From positions 5,743,316 to 5,807,315 of the forward strand of contig NW_023998464.1 in the NCBI RefSeq assembly GCF_014805625.2: a stretch of 64,000 bases of DNA. The letters run 5' to 3'. The position numbers and the translations under genes were made by a program. The notes under the pieces are model-generated. The model saw nothing but the letters and a program-made list of their open reading frames with translations, had not been told where the DNA came from and ran no database searches. Below, in pieces: positions 8,381 through 20,900 of the stretch (its first letter is position 1; each line of letters opens with the position of its first letter). Source of the DNA: Glossina fuscipes (lineage: Eukaryota; Arthropoda; Insecta; Diptera; Glossinidae).

Positions 8381-8460
8381 ATTTCTGATCACATTGGCTG
8401 TAGTTATTAGAAGAATAAAAATAAAACATAAGTTTAATTATTATTTATTTGTTTAATGCT

Positions 8461-9006
8461 TTATTGTAGTAAACTATCCAAATTAATCTTAGAAATTTCA
8501 TTATTGAAACTATCGTCTAAAAGTCTGTTGTAGTCCGTAACTGTAGGTATATTAATATTTAAGAGTTGGTCATTGAAGCTATCATTGAAATAATGATCAT
8601 AGCTTGCAATTGGATCGGAAATTGTTTCACTTTGATATCTGAGGTCGTAATTCGGAGTCTCGCTTTGAAGGAATTGGTCCATTTCATTATTCGCCATGAA
8701 GATTGATTGGGAGACGGTTGCCCAATTAAACTCCGACCCTTCAGAAATTTGAGCAACTTGAAGAGACGAGATTGGATTATATGTACTAGCTTGTGTTGAT
8801 ACAAAAATTTCCAGATCGTCCTCATTATCATCAGAAAGTGAAATAATCTCTGAAATTTGTGACGGTAAAAAGATTACTGAGTCCAATGTCATCTGAGAAT
8901 TGTAATTTTCAGTCATCATCATTTCCGCAGTGGATTGATTGTCGTATTCCGTTGATAATATTGATGATAATGATGGTGATATGCTATTGTTGTTCCTTGG
9001 TTCCAT
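8461..9006 (-). CDS. Acidic Ser/Asn/Asp-rich protein of unknown function, 181 residues
   Basis: I do not recognise this protein. It is intact, starts at the ATG at 9006 and is the last gene before the element's right flank. Composition is rich in Ser, Asn, Asp, Glu, Gln and Ile, poor in Lys and Arg, and it looks largely disordered. A short block near residues 55-65 (S-L-S-D-D-N-E-D-D-L-E-I-F) combines acidic and bulky hydrophobic residues as in acidic activation domains. The C-terminus has an imperfect internal repeat: D-S-F-N-D-Q-L-L-N-I-N-I and, 29 residues on, D-S-F-N-N-E-I-S-K-I-N-L. Its own TATA box (9101-9107) and AATAAA-like sequence after the stop support a real gene. Its position near the terminus and its charge fit an early regulator, which is an inference. 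Confidence 0.6.
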   Translation of the reverse strand: MEPRNNNSISPSLSSILSTEYDNQSTAEMMMTENYNSQMTLDSVIFLPSQISEIISLSDDNEDDLEIFVSTQASTYNPISSLQVAQISEGSEFNWATVSQSIFMANNEMDQFLQSETPNYDLRYQSETISDPIASYDHYFNDSFNDQLLNINIPTVTDYNRLLDDSFNNEISKINLDSLLQ

Positions 9007-9074
9007 GCTAATTTTTCTATTTTTATTTAAAGTAATTAACTCACTTTTAATGGTTTGCTGGTTTTAGTATTTTT

Positions 9075-9107
9075 GAAAGTAACTAAAGAGAAAACTCTGC
9101 TTATATA
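9075..9107 (-). promoter_or_regulatory. TATA box of the acidic 181-residue gene
   Basis: The minus strand reads TATATAAG with the box at 9107-9101. A start site about 30 bases further on falls near 9077, leaving a leader of roughly 70 bases before the ATG at 9006. Confidence 0.5.
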
Positions 9108-9409
9108 GGATAGAAATGTTGGTGAACTTACCTTCAAGCGTTATCTGTAAAATTCCATCTGTCTTTTATTTTTCTCTATAAATACTTTGAAGTGTGGTCA
9201 TAAATACCGTTTGACCTTTTTCTTTTTATCATTTATAATGCACCATAATACTAGTTCTTTTTCCATTCTCAGCGGGGTATTTATACGAATGGAAATAGTG
9301 ATAATAAAAAATAGAAATGAGGAAGGATCATGAGACGTGTAAGTGTTCTGAAATGCGATATGGTGAAATAGTCGCATCACCCAGAGTGCACTTAATTTTT
9401 TTCTTCGTG

Positions 9410-9845
9410 GAAATTTGTGTAGACCTGTGTATGGACGACCGTGTCCCTTTTTTTATATATTTTTTTTTTTTTGTTATCGGAAACGTAAATAATGTACGTC
9501 CTTGAAAGAATCCTTTTTGGTTTGGTAATTAAGATGTGTGTAATGAAGAGATGTGTTTGTGGGAATTTGTGTAGAGGCATGCATGCACGATCGTGTTTCC
9601 TTTGTGATATTTTGTTTATTATCGGAATCGTAAGTAATGTGTGTTCTTGAAGAAATCGTGTTTTGGTTTGGTCATTAAGATGCGTGTAATGAAGAGAAGT
9701 GTTTGTGTGAATCTGTGTAGACATGTGCATGCACGATCGTGTTTCTTTGTTCATGTACTTTTGTGAAGGGAGTCATAAATAATGCATGTAGAGGATTGGT
9801 TTTTCGTTTGTGTAGGAGAATGTGTGTAATGGAGGTAAGATTTAT
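9410..9845 (+). repeat. Three degenerate ~150-bp tandem repeats, subterminal in the Polinton
   Basis: Units start near 9410, 9563 and 9709. Each opens with GAA(T/A)(T/C)TGTGTAGA, followed by a GCATGCACGATCGTGT-like segment, a T-rich stretch, a ATCGGAA.CGTAA.TAATG segment, TGGTTTGG..ATTAAGATG and GTGTAATGAAGAGA. Units 1 and 2 and units 2 and 3 align over most of their lengths; unit 3 decays near its end. Open reading frames across this area are by-products of the composition. The location suggests subterminal repeats of the element. Confidence 0.7.
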
Positions 9846-9846
9846 G

Positions 9847-10063
9847 GGAGATAAGTGTTTGTTAGCGCCATATGAGGGAGTGTAATTGGAGAGGGAGGGA
9901 CATAATGAAATGTGATCGTTGGACTTGGAGTCCGTCTTGAGAGGGTAAGTGGAGTGTCATGTGGAATGTGTAGTAGACGTGAGGGATGCTGTTGTGTGTG
10001 TGTGTGCGTGTGTGCGCATCGTAGCATGTGCGGCGTTTTGAGCGGGGAAGTGTGCGGACATTA
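9847..10063. other. G+T-rich flank with a GT microsatellite
   Basis: The plus strand is strongly G+T-rich, continuing the bias of the tandem repeats, and contains a (GT)n run at about 9993-10015. The open frames here are composition artefacts. No gene is supported. It is probably part of the element's terminal region. Confidence 0.55.
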
Positions 10064-10084
10064 TTCCCCCATATATATACTACT
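10064..10084 (-). repeat. Candidate Polinton terminal motif, inner copy
   Basis: A 21-base sequence ending CCCCATATATATACTACT. The identical sequence recurs at 10172-10192. Its reverse complement begins AGTAGTATATATATGG, consistent with Polinton ends that begin with AG. Confidence 0.4.
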
Positions 10085-10114
10085 ATACGGAAAGGCCGAA
10101 AAATTGTGATGAGC

Positions 10115-10135
10115 AAAAAAAAAAAAAAAAAAAAA
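10115..10135 (+). repeat. Poly(A) run between the two terminal motif copies
   Basis: Twenty-one consecutive A residues. It may mark an insertion or replication slippage between the duplicated termini. Confidence 0.8.
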
Positions 10136-10171
10136 GTCCTTTTTTGTTACGGGCTAAAATTCGCGTCGACG

Positions 10172-10192
10172 TTCCCCCATATATATACTACT
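10172..10192 (-). repeat. Candidate Polinton terminal motif, outer copy and proposed element end
   Basis: Identical to 10064-10084 over 21 bases, 108 bases further right. If this is the true end, the target duplication would be TGAAAG, which needs the left junction (outside the window) to test. Confidence 0.4.
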
Positions 10193-10309
10193 TGAAAGGA
10201 CTTCAACTTTTCGATGGACATTCCTAAAAGACCCACACGCATATACCTTTATTATAAAAATAGAAAAAGTCAGCCGTGTCCTCTACATATCATAGATACT
10301 GAACATTTA

Positions 10310-10400
10310 GTCCTTTTATTTTTTGAGTCCTTTTTAGGATAACGGTGACGGGTCTAAAAGATTCGGTCAAGACCGAATGTAATTTTCTTACTTGTTTTTA
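10310..10400 (-). repeat. Dispersed repeat end with hairpin
   Basis: An 18-base palindrome at 10361-10378 (ATTCGGTC, AA, GACCGAAT) lies next to a minus-strand AAACAAGTAAGAAA terminus (plus strand TTTCTTACTTGTTT). The same terminus and hairpin order recur at about 21251-21290 on the plus strand. I recall similar ends on abundant repeats in cyclorrhaphan fly genomes. Confidence 0.5.
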
Positions 10401-13400
10401 TATTTTCATTATCCTTCTTCCCATCGATAATTTTTAAATATCTGTTAAAGTTTTTGCTATAAATAAAATATTTAAACTTAAATTCATCCTTCCCACCGCT
10501 TTTTATATACATTTGACACACAACACATCAGGACTTCTGTTCTGCTGTTATCCTATGATCAAACGGAAAATTCCCATTTTATACGTGTCCAAGGACGAAA
10601 GCCACGCCATTGCATATTGAATGTGATCGAAATTTACAATTCGCCACAACTTTAGAGATGATGTAAAATCTCGCCCCTCTCCCTCTTTCTCAATCTCTTC
10701 ATCTACTTTTTTCGTAGATACGAAATTCGAATAAAAAAAAAGAAAAAATGAACCTTTATAGTGAATATTTTTTACTGATATTTATTTCATTTTGAAAACT
10801 GAAAAACTAATGTTTACACACCCAGTTTGTTAAAGTTTTGCAGTTTATATAAATTAAAGAATGTTTTTTCTGCTAAAAAAATCACAAAACTTTTTTTTTA
10901 ATTTTTGAAAAATATTTCATCCAGAAAAATACAATTTTTGTGGTTAATAAAAATATATTCCAAGTAGCAAATGGATATATGAAGAGAATAAAAAATCATA
11001 AAAATATAACAACCGTGTAGAACAAAAAAACATAAAGTTTATCAAATAAAATAACAAAAATTTATGGGAAAAGTTAAAAGGCAATAAAAACAAAGGCATT
11101 CTTGCTATTGCTGCTATTGTTTTTGTTGCAATATAATTTAATTTAAATATATACATATATATACATATATATATATTTCTTTTTTTGATTTACAAAAGAG
11201 TAATAATACCATAAAATTAAAATAATAATCCCAAAATTTTGTAGCGCGCAAGTTGTTGTTATTTTTATAATATTCACTAGCCGAGGAAGGCATGCTGAGT
11301 ATGTCGTACAGTCCGTTAGCTATTCTTTATTGTACCATTTCAAAAACATATATGAAGAATCAGTCTACATAAAGGGGACGAAGAAATGAAAGGCGCTACA
11401 AAGCTTCGCATTAATATTAAATTTACTGATATATGAAAAGTAGAAAATTCCTTTCACAATTATCGGCTCTTGAATTTACTCACCCACTTATCCCTAGCTT
11501 CCAAGAAATAGCTTAATTGGTACGATGGTATGGCAAACGAGATTGCTACACCTACTACTCAATAATGTCGTCACTGGATGTGTACGTATACTGATACGGA
11601 CATATCTAGTTTATTGATAGAAAGTTTGCGCTCGTTCTTTTCGCTACGCGCACCCTGTTCAATCTGTTCCGTTTTGTCTTATAAAACATCTGCCTATACG
11701 TTTATGCGTTTCATTCTGTTCACCCGTGGCCCATGCGTTGGTTCATATGTGCATTCATTCTTCACAACTTTAAAAGCCCTTCAAAGTCGCATTTGTTAGG
11801 CTTTTCTTCCACTTATTGCACAAATCCAAAAATTTCTATCAAATTGTCGATCTGCCTTCAGTGCGCTACGTTTCAATTTTGTCCTAATATTTCTATGGCC
11901 TTTAGCATATTTTCTTGTTAACCTATCTCTCTATTGATAGGTAAACATGTACATCTGCTTTCAATCTGTCTGCACATGTATCGACCAATCCTACCTGTCT
12001 GTCTACGTATTCGACCATTTTAAAATCTGTTCTCCATTTGGAATATGCGTAGGAAAAGCTACCCATTCGCTTAAAATTTCTTTATTTTCTTGCTAGTCAA
12101 ATTTTAGGGGACTAAGCTGATACATTTGTATTTATCCCTCATTCATCTTCTTGTAAATTATTTATAAATGTTTAATTTATACTTTTTGATAACCACAACA
12201 AGATCTACTTTCAAGTCCATACTTTCCGAATATTCCAAATTGAGTTATATGTAAAATCAACTTGATTGGTATCAACATGTTCGGCTGAATCTTTCTGTTC
12301 TTTTCTGCTTTTTTTTGTGTACGCATTTAACAGAAATTTAAATTTAAGTGAATATAAATTCATAACGCTCTGAACACAATGAAACATATGTACCATGTGT
12401 TAAAAAAAACAAATTTTAATATAAATTCATGTGTGTACATACGTCATCAACAATGTATATTTACAACAATTTTGAGGTTTTGTTAATGTTTATGCCTACT
12501 GTTAAATACATTTATTCATACACATGTTAAAATGTAGCGAGAACAAGGAGAATAATGAAATGCTGTAGGAGGTAGTAAAGACTTTTCGAAGCTGCCTTGT
12601 TCCCTTAAAGTACAATAGATCCCCGAGTCGAGCAATCGCAAGCAATCCCATTTACGAAGATAATTACCGCCCAAAAGAGAATGTCTCGTCAACTAACCAG
12701 TCAAGAAATACTTTCGGACAAATAAAACTAATTTCGGCGAATGTAAAACACTACGAACAACCCTTTACTGAATTCTTCACAAATAAGTCAAATAGCTGTG
12801 TCCGAACTCTATCACGATTATTTGGCTAAAACGCATGGAAGTAATTTTAAATTTCAATACAAAAATATATTTTTTAGATGACCAGATGACGTCTCTTCGG
12901 CTCTACTCAAATGCACACAATTCTATTGCTCACCATGCGCGGTGCTTCCACCTTTAAGTCGAACTAACATGAAAACTATCTCCTACTCCCGCGCCTCTCT
13001 ACTTATAATCCTCGGTGGCCATCACTGTACTCAACGTGGCCCAATAGCCTTGAGTGGCTGATCGTGCACAAAACAATTTTTATAAATTTACAAAGCACAT
13101 TACACTTTAACTTATACTTTCGCCACTAGAGGAAGATTTGTCCTAATCATGCACCCGGCGAAAACTTCGAAAGGGCAAATATATCTATTTCTAATAAAGT
13201 ACATCGTTGTCTTTGGCAACAAATTAAGCTTTAAGTTCAAGCCAAGCATTTGGTACGGCCAATGCAGGAGTGTAGATAAAACTTGAACACAGAAGATTTT
13301 AGAAATCTGCAGCTCGCATACGGATGGCAATCGGGGGGTAGATAAATAATAAATGTCTTCATTCAAGCTCGGGCTAAAGAAGTTTACATAACTATAAGAA

Positions 13401-13564
13401 ACATCAGATATTTATTAAAAGCTGTCACGACCCCAACAAACTGGAAGGAAGACAAGTTAAGTGACAATATGACGATACATATTCGGAAAATTTGAGTTTA
13501 TATGCATCTGCCAGTTCGGCATGAGTGGGCGGGTAGGTAGGAATTGCCACCAAATACCAAAGCA
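10401..13564. other. Non-coding AT-rich DNA
   Basis: No ORF with recognisable protein content. An (AT)/(ACAT) microsatellite lies at about 11148-11176. All long open frames are random. Likely intergenic or intronic. Confidence 0.6.
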
Positions 13565-13735
13565 ATGTTCGCGGGTTGAAATCTCAGTGCGGTAGAGTTT
13601 ACTTTGATCGTAGGCAAAGGGAGCACTCAATCGGTGAAGGCATAACAATTACGGATTGGGCACACATCCACTAGACTTTGACCACCATCTTCCTTTCTTT
13701 TCCCGTTTTTACTTCTTCCTGACCGTCATGGCGTT
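13565..13735 (+). repeat. Dispersed repeat, copy A (SINE-like?)
   Basis: Aligns with the reverse complement of 28445-28620 over about 170 bases with many substitutions: a GCGGGTT..AATCTCAG core, GCGGTA.AGTTTAC, TCGGT.AAG.CATAA, and ACTTCTTC...CTG.CCGT. The GGGTTGAAATCTC core is faintly like a tRNA B box, so a SINE origin is possible but unproven. Confidence 0.5.
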
Positions 13736-14922
13736 GCGTGAATACACGACGAGTGATTGGTAATGTCAACAAAATAACACTGCGGCTCATATATTTTTTT
13801 CTAGCGTCAAGCAAGATCTAATTGCTTTTATATTAGTTCTACTGAGCGCAAAAATTCGTGTGCTAAGGTTTCACTGTATCTATCTTTGTGATAAACAACA
13901 TCCGTACATCCGTACAAGTGTTTGTGTAACATATTCTCACTTTATTCAAACTTCTGTACTTCTGCTGCTCTTACATAACATAGACTTTTATATATACATA
14001 TGATTCGGTGTGATGCTTGTTGATCTTGTTATATATGTATGTGAAGACGTTTAGTGTGAGTTGTAGACATTTATAATTGGAGAGATGATATGTAAACACA
14101 AAGTGATATGTTTTACTTCTTTTCCTCAATATGTATAAACATCACAAACATATTAAAACACAAATTTACGTTTTTGAAACATATTGTTATGTGTTGATAT
14201 ACACGATAAGTGCCTTCAACAAAATCTTTGTAGACTCATTTAAATATCTCTTAAGGAAAATATCTTATGGACATTTGCCTCAGAGGAAGTTGTTTACTTT
14301 TCAATGTTAACGACGCAATCAAATTGTAGCGTTCAGAATATGATTCTCTACATAATTATGGGCAACTTTCGAGTGTCCACAACAACTCTCGTTGAGTACT
14401 TATTTCTATACTTTACTACGATTTTTGTGCTGCATATAAAGAAAGTAATTTATTGAAAAATTTTTCCATTTTTAATATTTCGCAACAATCAATCAATAAC
14501 ATATTTCGTAGTCCCAAATAAACACGAAAAGTTGGGTGACGATGGGATTGCTTTCAAAAAGCAATCTCACATAAAGCATTTTTACAAAAGGTGAACCTTC
14601 AAATGCCAAAAAAACTTCATTTGTAGCACTTTATGACGAAAACTGGTCAGAGTGGCTGCTACATCGATTTCTTTACCATTCGCATAAGAGTTCTGATAAG
14701 AAGTAAGCTTGTATACGACAAACAAGGTGCAAATTTTGATAGTTTAGAGGGACGACAGATGAAGTGCAGACAAACATTTCAACCTGCTGTTACGTAAAAA
14801 ATTATCTCATCCGTTGATTCGACAAGACGAACTTTGAATCATTTATTGTGAATATCGTCCAAAGTTCATTCTTTTAATTACGACCCATTAAACTCAAGAA
14901 TTACCCAAAATATAAGTACAGA

Positions 14923-14955
<33 letters not shown>

Positions 14956-17900
14956 CGCACATATATGCATACATACATATATTTTATACAAAGCATACGC
15001 ACACTCACATCATTAGCAACGACGCCACTTTTACTAAACGTTAACGTTTATTGGTACTTCATTTCCACTTAACTCGTTACTTCCTGTTGCTTGCCGCAGC
15101 TTCTGATATCTGATGAAGTTATATGTTTGTTATGTGCACGTATCAACTTCGTACAAACTGATGTGCGCAAAAAGTTTCAAGTGCCTCTATCTGTTAACTT
15201 AATTTACTTTCCCTTTACCAGCGCGCTTTTACTTCAATTTTCGAAAGTACGTGTGAAAATATTTTCTCTCTTTTCTGGTTTCTGCCTTAAAGAAATTTGT
15301 GGCATAATTTTGTGGTGCAATAAAACATTTATTTAGAATACCTTGGCTTATAATTATGCATCCGGGAAAGAGAGAAAAATTACATCCGAAAACTTCAATA
15401 GCCAGTATTAGTCATTTAAAAAAGAGGGAGCAAACTACGTAAGCCATATGGCGAACGCGTAGCATTTAACAGTTTAAACCCATGAATTATGTAAAATTTA
15501 CACTTTTAATTGCATATCCCCGGGAAGAGAACGTTTACATCTCATCCATTATGTTAATGTAAAACTGAAATTTGCCCATAGATAGCCCTTGCTGTCCTGT
15601 GTGAAGCATGCATATCTGAAATTGTATTCTTTCTATAGTTTAAACATCTAACAATGATAACCAATCGGTAAGCACTCAATAACATATTACAGCGCAAAGT
15701 TATTTTTTCTAACAATTGGGTTTTGTACGAAATTAACAGCATTTCGAAGGATACAACAAACAGTAACGTGTCCTCGCTGAGGATAAAAAATTAGTTTATT
15801 TTGAAAATCTCAAATATAAAAATTCATGGGTAAATCCAAGCAAACCCTCCAGACCAACTCTTAGCCTGGATCTTTTTAGAACGAAGAAATATTTTGTCTT
15901 TGCTGAGACCAGAAGAGTGCGAACTGATATTAGCTATCAAAGTCTGCTGAAACTGTTAACATTAAACGCTACAAATTATTGCTTTGAACCATTCGCGCAT
16001 CAGGTAATTATTTACACGACATCCGCCCATTCAGCTATACATTCTTATGATACATTGGATGCACTTAACTGGGAGACGTTAGCGCATGCTGGTTACTGTC
16101 CCGACTCGAGTCTTCGCGAATAATGCTTGTTTAGTTTGATGGAAGCACTTGCCGGGCATTGCTTCCTTTCGTTCGAAAATTAACGAAAATGGCTCGATGG
16201 CCAAAAAAGCAGGAGTTTTTGTGGCGTGGCATCAATAAATAGTCAGACAAGTTAACCTGTATATTATTTCCGATACAAAAAATACGCTTTCATGTTGACA
16301 TACCTAGTCGAACTTATTTATATATTTAAGTACACCAACAATGTTTTCAAAGTTAACTAAGAATTGTGTCGGGCTAAATTGACTACTTAATATACTGCAC
16401 CCACCAACATCTACAACATTTAGCAAGACTTTTTGTTAAATATTTCCATTCTGCATGTATTGCTAAAAACGTTTTTAATACGGGATCACATGAATTATCC
16501 CATTCGACTCAAATTTGTTACTATACCCAGTAAGCCGGAACGCTATCTTCAGCGATTTTTACCAAGAAATGTAAAAAATCGAAAATTTTTTCGCTTGGCG
16601 AACATGTACCAACGTTCATCGAAACATTTGAATAGAAGAATTACGACATCTCGCACCACACAGATGACTGGAATAACTGGAAAGTGTCTCACGTACATCG
16701 ATCCAGAATATGGCTTGGAACGTATTGTTTTAGTAAATCTGGAGCACATTTCAAGCCCTGTACCTTGAATACGACAAACACAGACAGAGAAGATTAATGT
16801 AATAAAAGAAGAGTGTTTTGCGTTCTGCGTACATCCGCACAAACTTAATGTCGCTTTACCGTAAAGGACGCACAATGTGTGAAAGGTATGAAATTTTATA
16901 TATTTAAAAGATTTCCTTAAAAATCAAGGTCAACGAAAATTTATCTTGGGATTGAATCGAATATTTCAACACTCGTACGCAGTCCGTAAAAGACAATTGA
17001 TTACAAAGTTTAGCGAAGATCTCGTCACGTAATATGCTGATAACATAGCGTATAGATGTTATGACCTCTTTCTAAAATGGTGCAGGCTTTTGTACTACTT
17101 AACAAAAGCGTCGATGTTAAGCTCAACCGCTAAAAATCTGAAGTAATTGAAACGTCGCTGAAAAAACAACAATGGGGAGAAATGGCGTGCAAAGAATTAA
17201 ACCGTTACAACCGAAAGATCAGGAAATTGTGAATCTTTTACCATCAATAATTGAAAGAAAATCAAAAATCGATCAAGGAAAACTTATACGATTTTGCGAA
17301 TCAATAATCTAAAGGTCGCTTATTTCTTGAATGGGGTTTCGCGAAGTTGGCGCATGAGAGTTGTAATAGGCTGATCGACCCTAACACGGGTCGTTGCCTA
17401 GAGATCCTTAGACTGTATAAAGAATTTCAATTGAGTCGTGCAGCAGCGTCCAGAATATGTCCTATAGCATAGAATTTTTGGAACAGTATAAAGCTAATCC
17501 AAAACTAATAGCTGAAGAAAAAGTAGATTTCAGAGCTAAGGTTGCAATTGCAGGGAGTGGGAAGAGCCAAGACTTCTAACAATTTCAAAAGGATTCTCGG
17601 AAGAATTTTATAAGCATATCATAGCTTACGAAGAAAACAGATATACTCGAAATTATTTTTGTCGGCTGTAAAAATTAATCCTCACCGGATTCTTTTTTTT
17701 AAAAAAGAAAAAATAGAAGTGTTCAAAAACCGTAAAGACTATGTTTTGCACACTTCAGCAAGGTAACCTGTCTTGGTCCTTAAAGCTGAAAGACAGTACC
17801 TTCACAGGGAGAATTCATAATTCGATAAACACTTAACTGAGAAGACTTTGTCACTTGCTTCTATACTTAATGTAAGACCGTAAATGATTTAATTATTACT

Positions 17901-20900
17901 TTGCGGATAATTATAGTCACGGTTATATAAGCCAATCACACTTGCGAAAGTCACTTTTGTTTACTTGATGATTGTGTGAAAATGTTCACACTTAGTTGGA
18001 ATATTCTTAAAAACAATATATAACCGCACCTAAAGTGATAAGTTGAAAGCTTCTGTGTTTTAACTTAAAGATATGCGAACTCCATCAATTTTCCCGTCGT
18101 CCTGTTAATTGGTATGCTTTAGCTTATTTTCGATATTCAGTTGACAAAAGTGAAAAGAAAAGGAAATTTATTCTTTGAAACGAAAGCCCGAGATTCATAA
18201 TCTTTAAAACTGGGTTTAATAAACGTCTAATCGCTATGCATAGTGGAAAGATTGCTCTTGAAAGATCATAAAATAGAAACCCCATTGCTACGTACTTGAT
18301 AGATATACGCCTACCGTATACCTCTCCGCACTATACTTCTGCATACATGTGGCGCGATAAGCCACCTTGAACTGTGATTAAGAGAAAGGTATTTTAAAAT
18401 TAGAGATGTGTGTTGTGATTAAATTAAATACGGATTTCACAACGAAATCTGTCTATAAACTGGGTACAAACTGAATACAGTCACCGAATATTTTTTAAAC
18501 TTATTCTAAAGTCATTCATTAAAATGCTCCTCATTTAGCAAATAGGTCGCTTTAATATCTGTTGTCAAGTAATTTAAGAGTGAAATGAAATCGTAATCTA
18601 GGTTACCAAACTACACATGATGCCAAGTCAATTCAATCTACAGTCAATCCGTTTTCGAAGACACATGGATTCATGCCATCATTATCATCATTACTATTAT
18701 TATTTTGATAAACTTATTAACTAGAGTGGTAGTGCGTGTAGATGTTTTCGTAAAGAAATCACGACTTTTTCTTGTTTTTTCTTAAGACAATATTGTAATT
18801 TATATTCCGAAGGTGCACCAGCAACAGCAAACGGAAATGAAATAGAAAAAATAAAACGAAAAAGAAAAAGAAAAGAGAACAACTAAAGAAAAACTGCTGA
18901 AACCTGATAACATCAAGAGATATGCAGGGAAAGTAACTGAACCAGTATTTGTTTTGTAGCAACGAAGTAAATACGACAGGGAGAATCAACAGCAAATATT
19001 ATCTGTGACGACCGTTTGAGTCCCAGTTGACTACATTTCGTAGACGTATTTACGCATACATATCGAGGTTTACTTAAGCACATAAGCTTGCGAGTATAAA
19101 GCGTTTATAACTCATGCGTGTACCGATGCTTGTGTTGCAATGTAAATAAGCACATCAGTGTGATTGCTTTCGGCTATTTGCTCATATTGAAATGATGCCA
19201 TGATAGGCAGGCAATTTCAACGAAATATCCGACGAACGAACAGTAATTAAAACTTCATTTCAGAGTTTAATGCAAAAATATGGGAATTTTCCAATCTAAT
19301 AATTCAATGGAACTCTCGCTCTCTAGGTATGAGGCTCTAATAAAAAGCTAACGCACAGTACTCATATCTTTTTATGTTCTTTCCCAATAACACGATCTTC
19401 TTAACATATTGAAACGTAATCAGGTCGGTTAGTACCTTTATTACGCAACATTGAGGATTGTTATCTACAAATATATATATTTTCATAATTTGTTTCTTGC
19501 TTTTATCACACATTACCCTTTATTCTTTTCTATATATTAAGCGTGAACTATCAGAGACACACTCGATCGTATGTCCAGAGGAAATACGTAGAGAAGACTT
19601 GACGTAAAAATAACGAAAACGTTCGATATTTTAAAGACGCTTTTGTATAACTGTCAATAATTTTTTCTTCCTTTTCCAATTCAAATTCTTTAAGCTTCCC
19701 ACTTTTGCTTGGATTGGCTACCCGGTTAAATTTGAAAACAGGAAGAAGTCACTGGGAATCGTATTTGGGAAACAGAGCAGTTTCATTAAAACCAGTTCTT
19801 CAATTCGACCGCTTTCCAACAAATTTCAGAGACACGTCAATTTATTTGCACTTGGATAGGACTGTATTTCATAGTTTTAATAATATGGGAGCCTGTATTA
19901 ATATATTAAGTTTTTCGCACTTTGATCAGAATCAATTACCATCCATTCACTGAGCGAGCTTCTTCCATAAAGCATTTAGAAGCGAATAAGACGCTGTGCA
20001 CAGTTACCAAGGGACCACTTTCCTTTAACTTAAGCGTTAACTGCTTAGAAGACTAAAATGTTTCAAAGGACAAAAAATTTACATCGGCACAAAGCAATGC
20101 AAAGTTAATATACCTTTGACTTTATATAGCAAAGGTAAAGATCTTACGCAAAACGCTACAAATGACTTAAAATAAAGTACTTTCTATTTATATAATTAAC
20201 GAGCTTGCTTATAGCCGCATAACCCTGGATGTATACAAATAGTGTAATGAAAAATCCTCTTTAGGTTTCTCAATGATCCATCGTAATTAAGTCAAGACAC
20301 TATAGCAGATGATTATTATTGCATTCTTTCTTTTTTAACCTCACACATATTCACTGATTGTCGGACCAAGAATACATTTCACTTGTATGACAATTTAATG
20401 CAACATTTGCAACTAACTCTTGCAAGATACATTTTTAAAAAAAAATCTGTACTACACTACGTAGAAGGTTGGGAATTGTGTGTTATGTCATCACTTCTTT
20501 GCGCAATCAACTCCGGCATGTTTCAGGTTGATGACAATTTTTTTTTGCTTTTTTTTTAAATCTGCTCAGTTTAATGTCGGTAAGTTTATGGCAAACTTGA
20601 CGTTATTGTAATGTTTGCGTATGTGCATGTAGTATGCTCAGCAACATTGCTATCGACAAAAAAAAAATATTAAAGACATGAGTGCCTTCGCATTCGTACC
20701 GTTAATAGGAAAAAATATTTATGTTGTTTTTTTTTCGCCACTTCCTACCATCAATAAAGTACACGGTTTCGTTAATGTCATCGATTGATGACTATGTTGC
20801 AATAGTTGTTATTGGGTGTCGTAGCAGCAAACGAACTCAATCGAATAGTAGAGTATCTCCGTCAGTGATGTTGTTGCGTTCATGATTGACATTCTCATAC

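Larger units (their letters stand above)
1..10192. mobile_element. Polinton/Maverick virus-like DNA transposon, right-hand part (left end outside window)
   Basis: The interval carries the gene set that defines Polintons: protein-primed family B polymerase, retroviral-type integrase, FtsK/HerA packaging ATPase, adenain-like protease, double jelly-roll major capsid and penton-like minor capsid, plus small proteins typical of these elements. Genes are tightly packed, which contrasts with the empty DNA that follows. The right limit is inferred from a motif ending in ACTACT at 10192 (duplicated at 10084), because its reverse complement starts with AG as expected for Polinton termini. The left terminal repeat is not in the window, so the inverted repeat and the 6-bp target duplication could not be tested. 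Six genes carry frameshifts or stops, so this is a defective, fossilising copy. Confidence 0.9.

Noticed and set aside
8559..8831. 90-codon ORF on the minus strand inside the acidic gene
   Set aside because: A shadow in another frame of the 181-residue gene, with no promoter of its own.
9392..10116. Several overlapping ORFs on both strands (His/Thr-rich or Cys/Val-rich)
   Set aside because: They arise from the G+T-rich tandem repeats and the GT microsatellite; not coding.
16433..16768. 111-codon ORF
   Set aside because: No domain, no signal peptide or promoter, and an equally long ORF on the other strand; consistent with chance.
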